Source: Dichomitus squalens LYAD-421 SS1
Taxonomy: Eukaryota > Basidiomycota > Agaricomycetes > Polyporales > Polyporaceae
DNA: 10,277 nucleotides
Assembly: GCF_000275845.1 (NCBI RefSeq)
Contig: NW_006766906.1
Span: 285,814 to 296,090, forward strand
Direction: 5' to 3'
A model generated the notes under the pieces. It did no database searches. It was not told the DNA's origin and saw only the letters and a list, made by a program, of their open reading frames with translations. Positions 1 through 6,840 of the stretch are shown piece by piece (positions within the stretch are counted from its first letter, which is position 1; every line of letters begins with the position of its first letter). The position numbers were made by a program, and so were the translations under genes.

Positions 1-132
1 TAAGTCCCTTAGACTGTCATGAAACCCTCCCATAATCTGTCAATTGCACGGATTTGAACAGAGGAACTGATCCCTAGACGCGATTTTAGGTCGGGTCAAA
101 ACTGGCGAAAATGGCTTCGACAGTAAGGCCAC

Positions 133-212
133 GGCACGTGACACGGGCGTTTAAACACTAAAGAGGTAATCCGTTTATTACATAATGGTATCAGACGCCC
201 GTCGCCCGTGCC
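133..212. repeat. Imperfect inverted repeat, 20-bp arms
   Basis: The arm at 133-152 (starts GGCACGTGACAC) pairs with the reverse complement of 193-212 at 16 of 20 positions, with a 40-bp spacer. The left arm includes a CACGTG hexamer. It could be a chance hairpin, a worn miniature transposon end or a protein-binding palindrome. No target-site duplication was identified. Confidence 0.35.
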
Positions 213-384
213 ACAGAGCCTTCGGCATGTTGTCCTGGAGAGTTTCCAAGATATATAGTTGCAAAGCTTTCAAAGAAAATAGTTCTTCACTAGGTCCCAT
301 AAAATGAACAACTATGAGGTCACAATGATGTGCAACATGCTCTATTGGTGTCATGAGTCGGTCAAAACCGACCCAAGGCCAAGT

Positions 385-390
385 CACGTG
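385..390. promoter_or_regulatory. CACGTG E-box-like hexamer
   Basis: This is a perfect CACGTG within GTCACGTGAT. A second copy lies at 135-140. In fungi such hexamers are bound by bHLH factors of the Cbf1/Pho4 type. No gene with a plausible start lies just downstream, so a role is not shown, and the motif is short enough to occur by chance. Confidence 0.15.
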
Positions 391-1044
391 ATGCTCAAGC
401 GCGCGCTTAACTGCGTACAAAAGTGGATGCCACTAATTGAACTGCACCATAGTCCTCGTGTCTTGTCTTCGACTTCCATTATGGCATTGCTCCATTCTCC
501 GTCGGGGGCGCGGACTACACGAACCGTGCCTAAACCATGCCCGGTGTCCTATCAAGGGAGCATACGCCGGGATCAGCTTCTTCCAACCGCACGCTCTGGT
601 GGCGTTTACCAATACGCATATCATACGACGGCGATGCATGCGGGAAGGTTGATTTGCAGATTGAGCGTCGCGCGCATTCACCTTTCCTTCATGCGCCTTA
701 CGCATGCGCCAAGCACCAAAACGATCCATCCACTGTGCGTCAAATTGACATTGAGATTGAACCTTCATTTGCACCCTAGAGCTCACCCGCACGAGCGCAG
801 AGGAAGAACTCGAGGAACCACTTCAGGCGTAGAAGCCAAAGGCAGGATAGGATCGTCCGCTCACGACGAAGCGCCGAGTGTCGGCAAACGCGTAGCGTCA
901 CCCGCATGCAGTCACCAAGGCATTGTTGCCGCAAGTGCGCGGTGGTCTGGGTCTGTCTGCTTTCGCGGCCATGGTCTCCTTCGTTGTCTGGCTCTGTCTC
1001 TCCCCCAGGCGGCCGTCTCACTGACTCAATCTCCCATATGCCCC

Positions 1045-1050
1045 TATATA
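1045..1050 (+). promoter_or_regulatory. TATA-like box of gene X copy A
   Basis: TATATA lies 174 bp upstream of the candidate ATG at 1219. The second copy of the same gene has TATATA at 5753-5758, 186 bp upstream of its ATG at 5939. The shared element and spacing support a real core promoter inherited with the duplicated unit. Confidence 0.45.
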
Positions 1051-1218
1051 TCGACTTCTCGGGCAACTGTACAGCAGCTAACGCTAACATTCCCAGCCCA
1101 CACAACAGATCTTGCTCCATGTCGTCTCCCATCCCCATCTGGGGATCACTAGGACCTTTGCACACGACACTCTCGCCTCCATATGGCACCTGTGCCTTAA
1201 TCCTTCGCTCGCATCAGA

Positions 1219-1576
1219 ATGACAAACTTCGCAAAACGTCGTCCAGCCGACACCCGTATCTGACCCACCAGCTCGGTCGTGACAAACCATACCTCCCCCG
1301 TCTTCTCGTCCCGCTTATCTCCATCTGGATGCGGCATCAGCAAGCCGCCCAATTGCCAGCCCTAGAGTCCTCTGGTTCACCACCTTCCTGCGATGAGTGG
1401 TGGACCCAACCTGATATGGTGAGTATTCCTTCTCCTTGTTCTCTCTCATCTTTTCTCCTCGCGCGAGCTCTGTAGGTAGCATTCCGAGAACATATGGATA
1501 CGGCGAAGGCGCAGTCAAAGGTCGGGCGAGGGGGCAGGAGGTCCGAGTGGAGAGCCCAGCGCGTTGGCTGCCGGAG
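1219..1576 (+). pseudogene. Unknown gene X, copy A (broken first exons)
   Basis: The product is not recognised. The stretch is paralogous to 5939-6314. From the ATG at 1219 and the ATG at 5939, both copies reach the shared pattern A-(D/N)-T-R-(I/V) after exactly nine codons, followed by P-T-(S/C)-S and T-S-P-V. In copy A the codon aligned with CGA (Arg) in copy B is TGA (1261-1263), and a TAG follows further on, so this frame is dead. A GTGAGT donor at 1419 and a TAG acceptor ending at 1475 would bound a 57-bp intron, matching a 46-bp intron at the same place in copy B. Homology resumes at about 1540-1576 (pattern G-R-R-S-E-W versus S-S-R-L-E-W in copy B). A different frame is open from 906 to 1475, so the true frame is not certain. 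The gene converges on the HET pseudogene. Confidence 0.5.
1419..1475 (+). other. Putative intron in gene X copy A
   Basis: GTGAGT donor, pyrimidine-rich interior and a CTGTAG acceptor; 57 bp. The donor follows TATG in this copy and TTATG in copy B, and the sequences downstream of both donors are similar (CTTCTC...TCTCTCWTC), which supports homologous introns. Confidence 0.45.
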
Positions 1577-2110
1577 ATTTACATCGACAGGGGAGTCCGT
1601 ATGAAGTTGAGGATGTGGTGCAAGAACACAGGCAACGTATTCATGAATTGTCTGTCGATCCTGCACTTTGCATGTATACGACGCCTTCGATCGATCGCCC
1701 TCGCCCCTGCGCTGATTATGTTTGGAATCACGTAAGACGTAGTGGTCAAAGATCCTCATTATAGCCCAATCAACCTCTATCGCACTAAAGTACATGCAGC
1801 GTGCATCACAGCTCTGGCCATTGTTGGCTTGGTACTGACTGGATGGCAAATCTAGACTCCTTCGCGGCCACAGTCATGGGTTGTATGTATCTCAGAAAGG
1901 TGCGGATCCTACTTGATCTTAGTCAAACACGATATTCATCAAGGTGTTCAGGAATCAGCACAACCGGCTGCGTCTTACACACACCACGAACACGAGAGGA
2001 ACCGACGGGAAACAGGTGCATGTACGTCGTGAAGGGATCAGTCACGAGAAAAATGAGGCGAGCTACACGGTCACAAAGTTGTCTGTATGCTGGTACATCT
2101 ACCCGATATA
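1577..2110. other. Stretch between X-A and HET pseudogene
   Basis: No gene is supported. The open frames here (for example 1801-2310 on the + strand) run antisense into the tail of the HET pseudogene and show no domain. Scattered short likenesses to the 6315-6840 stretch of the second unit can be seen, for example CATGTACGYCGTG at about 2020 and 6655. They suggest that the stretch may hold eroded 3' exons of gene X, but I cannot build a reading frame. Confidence 0.3.
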
Positions 2111-3717
2111 CTAACTGCCATCGCCACCGCCCTCTGACTCGTCGCCCGTTCAGTACCCGTTCCACGCTTTCCCCCATCACGTGCCTCCAGCCGATCCCTG
2201 TCATCCGAGTGCAACATGAAAAGATGTACGACGGCAGTCGGTCTTTGGTGGCACCGGCCTCGGCCCCAGTATTCTGCTCGCCCACTCAGCCAACGGCATC
2301 CGACAGTTGACATTCCCCCCTCCCCGGGCTCAGGCGACGCGGTGTGGCGGTTAGGGTGTCCGCGACGATTTCAACGCGTAGGAAGTAGTGCGACTGCGCC
2401 GCCCAGTCTAGGCTGAGCTTCATGGTGGGCTTCGTCGCACTGGCGAGGGTGGAAGCGACCTGCGCGGTGTCAAGCGATCCTCTCCACCGAAACCTCCGCG
2501 ATGCGTGATTGCTCCAAGACACGGCCCTAGGAATCATCTGTATTTCCCTAGCCGACTCGTGTGCAGATCACGACATCTTCGCATAGTCCTCGACCCTCAA
2601 TATCTGACCGTTCGACTCTAGGGTATGCTAGTACACGACGGTGATGCTGTGGTCCTCGCAGGAGAGCATGAGCCAAGTGAGCAGTCGGGTGGCCCTCGTC
2701 TGGACCTCAGAGTTCCGCGGTATACCTTTGCGCATGTAGAGCGTCGCGGGTCCTCCTCCCCAGCAATATATTGTTTGTCTCGTGTGGTTGACTGCGAGCA
2801 AAGTCTAACTGTGCTGGCACGCTCCGGATGAGACACATAAACCGTCTTGAGCGTGACGTATTCGCGACAGCGCTCGATGTCGCCGGCCACAGGGGAAGAG
2901 TTCGGGCCAATACTTCCGAGGACCGCGTCTTGGTAGTGGCGTATGCATGTACCCGCAGTGTGAATGCTTAACGCCAGACGTAGAGGGAGGGATTGAGACC
3001 AGGAAAGGTTTCGTGTTCGCATCCTAGGGTGGCCAATTATCACTGTGCAGCATGTCAGGGTCATACTTTTACCTTGGGCTGGGGAAGGCAACGGGCGAAC
3101 GCTATCACAGGAAATCGAATCTCAATGCCATGTGTGGTGAAGTGTGGAAAACAATCGGAGAACGGAAGCCTAGAGAGTATCCTGCAACCGGCGGAAGGCC
3201 CGCTCGCGCTCACCGTAGAATATAGGCATATTGATGTCAAAGATTCCGAGAAGCGAGTACGCCCAGTTCTCAGTGCGCGTGGTTTCTCTGTTCGCAGCCC
3301 ACGAGAGTCGCTGGGCAACAATGAACTCATCCCGGAGCGAACTCAACAGCAAAGTCTCCCGAGGGTCAGCCGTGATGTCCTCGATGAGGTCGACAAGCGT
3401 GAACGTCGTTCCAATGGCCTTCCAATCGGCCAAGAGGAACTTCATTGTGTAGGACGCAATGAGTACATGAAGCGTCCACCAGCGCGTGAACCCTTGCCTC
3501 CAACGAGATTGGACTCCGGTGAAGGAGGGTCATCGCTAGGAGGGACGTCAGCGAGGTACTGGGGCTTTCGCGATGCCATACCATAGATCATCGCCCTGAT
3601 AGCCTCGGACAGCTCAGAGCTGCCCATCTTCTCGATCTACATGTACTCGTATCCGGTCCCGCGTGCCACCCTACATGCTTCTCGGATCTTCGGTGAGAGG
3701 TCACGATCGTCCCAGAT
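2111..3717 (-). pseudogene. HET-domain protein pseudogene
   Basis: This is a decayed paralogue of the intact HET gene at 6841-8979, readable only in pieces across several frames. Going 5' to 3' on the minus strand, the matching blocks are: IWDD and KIREACRVAR (near 3717-3650); SSELSEAI and YLADVPPSDDP (3620-3530); KFLLADW, AQRLSWAANR, YSLLGIFDIN and ERAFRRLQ (3445-3180); IERCREYVTLKTVYVSHPE (about 2890-2830); MKLSLDWAAQSHYFLRVEIV (about 2425-2360); then NTGAEAG and LEARDGG of the C-terminal tail (2280-2150). Lesions are a Trp-to-stop change at 3637-3639, loss of most of the family WIDxxCID motif beside it, several frameshifts, and a deletion of about 110 residues after the RRLQ block. The N-terminal block with the LSHTW motif is not found. 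Homology ends near 2115, close to the expected stop. No functional product is likely. Confidence 0.9.
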
Positions 3718-4083
3718 GCAGCATGGCGACGGGTCTCCCTCAGAAAGCCGGGGCGGTGTGTCTCGGGGAGGCCCTGCGATAGCTTCAGTAGTTCGCCGGT
3801 AGTCGTTGAGGGCAGCGGTGTGTTCTGACGAATCTAGAGATGGGATAGGTTGGCGGTACGGAGCTCGAAGCACTAGAAGGATGGACTGCCAGGCCCTGTT
3901 CAAGGAGCGACGCAAGCGGAACAGTCGTGCGTTCATCGTGGTAGAATTGTCCACCCGTAAGCCCTCTCTTTCCGCGGTGCGCAGGTATCGATGAAGCATA
4001 GCGCTCTCGCCAATAATGAGGGAATCGCGGATGGATTTACTAGTGCTGCGCCGGAAAGACTCGAAGGCTGCTGTATCGGTCAT
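3718..4083 (-). other. Unidentified coding-like segment fused 5' of the HET pseudogene
   Basis: An ATG at 4083 opens a frame that runs 148 codons to the stop at 3637. Its last 26 codons are HET-domain sequence. The first roughly 120 codons do not resemble the N-terminus of the intact HET gene: there is no LSHTW motif and no MRFLDT-type start. They read like ordinary protein, with a charged amphipathic part (ESFRRSTSKSIRDSLIIGES, then HRYLRTAEREGLRV). The ATG directly follows the TAG stop of the NOSIP relic, with no spacing. I do not recognise the family. It could be a fragment of another neighbouring gene joined to HET by a deletion, or non-coding sequence that happens to be open. Confidence 0.45.
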
Positions 4084-4148
4084 CTAGCCTTGGAATGCAA
4101 CCCCACGTTTGGATGTCTCTGCCAGACCCTCTGCCTCATATCCAGTCC

Positions 4149-4212
4149 CTGGAGATAGGTGGGTATCAGCTGCCACGCACCAGCGCCATGGATGATCACC
4201 AGCCGTCCTCAC
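4149..4212 (-). other. Last intron of the NOSIP relic
   Basis: GTGAGG donor at 4212 and CTCCAG acceptor ending at 4149; 64 bp. Joining the flanks gives the family-typical junction of an R-E-G-T-G(F/Y) pattern, except that the Arg codon is now TGA. A correct phase over a dead exon shows that the gene was spliced before it decayed. Confidence 0.7.
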
Positions 4213-4338
4213 CTTCTCACGTGAGCCCAATAATGTCCTTCCCATCGCAGGCAATGCACTGCTCAGCGGGCATCATTAGCGTATCGGTGCAGGTTTTGCG
4301 CGACACGTGTCCACAAGGTTTCGTCGCTATCCGCACGC

Positions 4339-4382
4339 CTGTCAGTCAGTAGGAATACAGTCAGGACACAATAGAGACGCAC
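4339..4382 (-). other. Fifth intron of the NOSIP relic
   Basis: GTGCGT donor at 4382, a CTGAC-type branch sequence just upstream, and a GACAG acceptor ending at 4339; 44 bp. It separates the PSCKTQLSNN block from the KPCGHV block, which are adjacent in the protein family. Confidence 0.65.
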
Positions 4383-4839
4383 GATGCATGCGATCGTTGT
4401 TGGACAGCTGCGTTTTGCACGACGGTCATATTGATGGCCCTTCGTTCTGCCGAGGCGTCTTGGACTGCAGTTTAGGAGTTCTGCCGCTCTCCGTTGCAGG
4501 TGTAGATTGTACCGACTTCGCGGGAACACCGCTAGACGTGGTGCTGGAGGACCATTTCCCCAGATCCAGGTGTTTCTGCCTACATGCTCTACCGGTGGGT
4601 TTATAGAACATGAACAATACTCAGGCTACGTACGTGAGTGAATGTGCTGGGTTTCCGTCGCGGCATGTCGTTTGTAGCTTCACGTCCAATAAGTAGGCGG
4701 ACCGTACGTCGGCGTAAGCGATGGCAGCCAGAAGTCGGACAGCTTGCCCTTCAGAGCCTCGAATTGCTCGCGCTCGATCTGCTGGAGGGTGGCCTCCTCA
4801 GCCTCGGGTCGAAGTCAGACTTGCGTCTTGTTTCTCGTA

Positions 4840-4915
4840 CTGGATCACAATACTCAGCATATGGCATCACGACAAGGAAGGGGGGGGATTTCAGACAATA
4901 CGAAGTATAACACAC
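4840..4915 (-). other. Third intron of the NOSIP relic
   Basis: GTGTGT donor at 4915, TGCTGAG branch-like sequence, and an ATCCAG acceptor ending at 4840; 76 bp. It contains a run of eight C on the minus strand (G at 4880-4887 on +). It separates the helical charged block from the DFDP/AEEATL block. Confidence 0.55.
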
Positions 4916-5104
4916 CTTCCGCAGATTGCGCTTTGCTAGAGAACGTCGAGACGACGGACGTCGCCGCTAGGCCAAGCTGGCGTTCTTCGATCTCGCGCAA
5001 TACACATTTTCTCGCGACCTCTTGTGCGCGTTCTCGCCCCTCCACCTCCTTCTTCAATGCCCCCAAAAGAACCTTTTGTGTCTTGATATCGCTGATTGGG
5101 ACCA

Positions 5105-5241
5105 CTGCGGTTGACGTAACGTTCGGTGTCAACAAACCACCACGATTACAGGTGCGCCAACATTGCAGTAAGACGTAGGGTGTCGGGACAAAATGGTCAC
5201 GCTGATAGGTAACAAACGCACCTAGGTCATTCAAGACTTAC
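5105..5241 (-). other. Second intron of the NOSIP relic (acceptor uncertain)
   Basis: GTAAGT donor at 5241 directly after the CQKGHWLCRE block. The best acceptor is CCGCAG ending at 5105, just ahead of the DIK block, giving 137 bp, which is longer than the other introns. Other YAG sites inside are possible. Confidence 0.45.
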
Positions 5242-5349
5242 TCCCTGCACAACCAGTGCCCCTTCTGGCACGCCACGGAGTTGCGCGCGCTGCAGGCAGA
5301 CCGTGCACGCGTCGACTTAGGAAGTGTTGAGCCATCTACAATAATTCTC

Positions 5350-5401
5350 CTGGAGATTACTAACATACCTGTGACCTAGAGATTCAGCACTATATACTCA
5401 C
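5350..5401 (-). other. First intron of the NOSIP relic
   Basis: GTGAGT donor at 5401 and CTCCAG acceptor ending at 5350; 52 bp. It lies between the KN..A..LFIFQ block and the block leading to VDACTVCLQRA, at the spot where the family sequence runs without a gap. Confidence 0.55.
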
Positions 5402-5466
5402 AAGATTTCAGGTCGCATTGGAAAATGAAGAGCTCTCGCGCGAGGTTCTTGTTGCCTGCGGGAGAT

Positions 5467-5938
5467 GTGCAGTAGTTGACCGTGATGGACAGCGACCGCC
5501 TGCAGCCAGATGCGATATCCAGATGCGACATTATTGAGGCAGAAGAGGGGTTGAGAAGAGACAGAGAGGAGTTCAATGCTAATTGCAGCAGACGGCAGCA
5601 GCGCTAGAAGCGAGTGTCTGGCTTGAACATCAAAAACAAGTGAGACCCCGAGAAGCGCCAAGAGACGTGGTGTCACATCGTGACTGCCAGGGCATCACGT
5701 CACTTGCTCTGACTGCTCCCGCCATCTCTTCTTCCTGCGAGTCTCCTCACTGTATATAGATGCCACTCGGATGCTTCTAGTCGCTCATGAACTGCGCTTG
5801 ACCGCATCCTGCTTCCTGTCACTTCGCCTCGAGCCTTACCTATAGGGCCCTTCTCCCCTGCGCCGCCACCCCTCATGGTCGCTACACATCAGCTCCAGTA
5901 CTCCATCCTCGCATTGGTCTCGCTTTGCTTGACTCGAA
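5467..5938. other. Divergent intergenic region between the NOSIP relic and gene X copy B
   Basis: The NOSIP relic points left and gene X copy B points right, so these 472 bp would once have served as a head-to-head promoter region. On the X side there is TATATA at 5753-5758 with a pyrimidine-rich stretch ahead of it and another before the ATG at 5939. Open frames on the minus strand (5376-5676) are upstream extensions of the first NOSIP exon and show no domain. Confidence 0.45.
5753..5758 (+). promoter_or_regulatory. TATA-like box of gene X copy B
   Basis: TATATA within CTGTATATAGATG, 186 bp upstream of the ATG at 5939. It matches in position the TATATA at 1045-1050 of copy A. The conserved spacing is the main support. 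Confidence 0.45.
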
Positions 5939-6314
5939 ATGGGTGATCCCCACGATAGCTGCTCGGCCAACACCCGTGTCCGACCGACCTGCTCTGCCGC
6001 AACGCCCCGTACCTCTCCTGTCTGCTCGTTCCGCTCGTTGCTATCGGCAATACATACCCCACTGGATGCCCCGTTGGCGAGTCCCCCAATGGCCTACCAC
6101 GCAGGGTCGCCTGGGACATGATCTCGCAACCAGTGGGGGAGGGCAGATTCCGTTATGGTGAGCCTTCTCTGTGTCTCTCTTATCAGTCCTTGCCTTCGTG
6201 TAGGCTGTCGTTGCCCCAGCTTGAGGGTGTATGATGTCGGTAAAGGCATGTCCGCAGTGTCATTGGCCGGGGGAAGAAGTAGTAGGCTCGAGTGGGCAGC
6301 CAAGATGTTGGCTT
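5939..6314 (+). pseudogene. Unknown gene X, copy B (paralogue of 1219-1576)
   Basis: The product is not recognised. The ATG at 5939 opens 60 codons containing S-A-N-T-R-V-R-P-T-C-S, T-S-P-V-C-S and LDAPLASPPM, then stops at TGA 6119-6121. In the neighbouring frame the coding-like run WDMISQPVGEGRFRYG continues to the GTGAGC donor at 6158, so a frameshift within the exon is likely unless another frame is the real one. After a 46-bp intron (TAG ends at 6203) an open frame goes on to 6379 and includes GGRSSRLEWAAKMLAY, which aligns with copy A at 1540-1576. No signal peptide or known domain was seen. The exon is 19 bp longer than in copy A, so the two copies differ in frame. The gene converges on the intact HET gene. 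It may be a damaged gene or a real one whose structure I have misread. Confidence 0.45.
6158..6203 (+). other. Putative intron in gene X copy B
   Basis: GTGAGC donor, T/C-rich interior, CGTGTAG acceptor; 46 bp. It corresponds to the putative intron at 1419-1475 in copy A, with similar sequence after the donor. Confidence 0.45.
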
Positions 6315-6840
6315 ACCTTTCGAGTTGTGATTTGCCGAGAGGCGCCCGTCGACCTGATGTCCCGCACTTAGGAGGATGAAGTGGGTTGTCACCGACTGCT
6401 CCTCACAGACAATATATTTCATATTTATTTCTCGAAGTTACATCTGCGCGACGTCGTTGATTGGTCGCGCTCACCCCCTGTAGGCACTTCTGTTCAAGTT
6501 CATGTTGGGATCGGTGCTCGCGGGCCTTCATCAAAGCGGGATCGCGACGCATCGCACCGCCGGGGATGTGCAATGCAGCTGCCAACGCCGTGCAGAAGAG
6601 GTTTGATTGGAACAAACGAGCACATGCGTACAAGGATCCCGCTGAACCTCAGGTCATGTACGCCGTGCCCAACAGGTCGTCACATAGTTTGATCTATCTC
6701 AATCCAACACTGCACTCATCGGCGATGCTGGTTTACGAGTCAAGAGGAGCTGACGGTAAATAGACTTACAAATCGCAAAGAACGAACCTCAAGAGAACGA
6801 TCCGTCGTACTCGTCCGTCAAGTCCTTCGTAAGGCGGTCG
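6315..6840. other. Stretch between X-B and the HET gene; one 100-codon open frame
   Basis: A + strand frame is open from the ATG at 6461 to the stop at 6763 (100 codons). Its second half has a mildly protein-like composition (YKDPAEPQVMYAVPN, HSSAMLVYESRG), but no domain is recognised. A polypyrimidine-CTGTAG acceptor at about 6475-6483 is followed in another frame by ALLFKFMLGSVLAGLHQSG. These may be 3' exons of gene X copy B in a damaged or unresolved structure. Any transcript would converge on the HET gene, whose stop is at 6841. Confidence 0.25.

Larger units (their letters stand above)
1..1040. other. Gene-free 5' stretch
   Basis: I see no credible gene here. One frame on the + strand is open from 304 to 1152, but its translation is a low-information mix rich in Arg, His, Ser and Pro, with no domain, and it runs across the TATA-like box of the next gene. 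The minus-strand frame 433-792 is no better. The stretch holds an imperfect inverted repeat (133-152 with 193-212), a small perfect hairpin (GTCGGT-CAAA-ACCGAC, about 359-374) and two CACGTG hexamers (135-140, 385-390). It may contain regulatory DNA or old transposon debris. Confidence 0.5.
4084..5466 (-). pseudogene. NOSIP-family U-box protein, decayed intron-containing copy
   Basis: NOSIP proteins are U-box/RING-type E3 ubiquitin ligases that also associate with the spliceosome. Landmarks appear in family order on the minus strand: KN..A..LFIFQ (about 5450-5420, cf. the N-terminal KNNTAS..FTY); VDACTVCLQRA, then in another frame VACQKGHWLC (about 5315-5245); DIK.QKV.LGALKKEVE and VLREIEERQLGL (5090-4970); EEATLQQIEREQ and SDFWLPSLTP (4795-4705); VKLQTTCRDGNPAH (about 4675-4640); TTSSGVPAKS (about 4535); PSCKTQLSNN (about 4410); KPCGHV and TCTDTLMMPAEQCIACD (4310-4240); and a terminal EGLAETSK...AFQG ending at TAG 4086-4084. 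Six introns are visible. Lesions are a likely ATC in place of the start ATG (5466), TAA in exon 2, frameshifts after CLQRA, before AEEATL and after PTY, TGA for the first Cys of the CPSC zinc motif, Cys to Arg after GHV, and TGA at 4219-4217. Copy number elsewhere is unknown. Confidence 0.87.

Noticed and set aside
433..792. Possible second NOSIP remnant upstream of X copy A (a QFDA stretch on the minus strand)
   Set aside because: Only a three- to four-residue likeness; the following zinc-binding and helical blocks are absent.
304..1152. 282-codon open frame on the + strand
   Set aside because: No domain, biased random-like composition, and it overlaps the TATA-like box and leader of gene X copy A. 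Long chance frames are common at this GC content.
906..1475. 189-codon open frame on the + strand overlapping gene X copy A
   Set aside because: Kept only as an alternative frame. Its 5' half lies upstream of the TATA-like box, and the matching frame in copy B is closed by a TAG just before the shared region. The ATG-based frame shared by both copies fits better.
1337..1849. 170-codon open frame on the minus strand
   Set aside because: Antisense to gene X copy A and its intron; no recognisable domain and no paralogous frame in copy B.
2993..3586. 197-codon open frame on the + strand
   Set aside because: It is the antisense shadow of the HET pseudogene, whose family motifs read on the minus strand.
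4880..4887. Run of eight G
   Set aside because: An isolated short homopolymer inside an intron of the NOSIP relic; it may cause sequencing errors but has no evident function.
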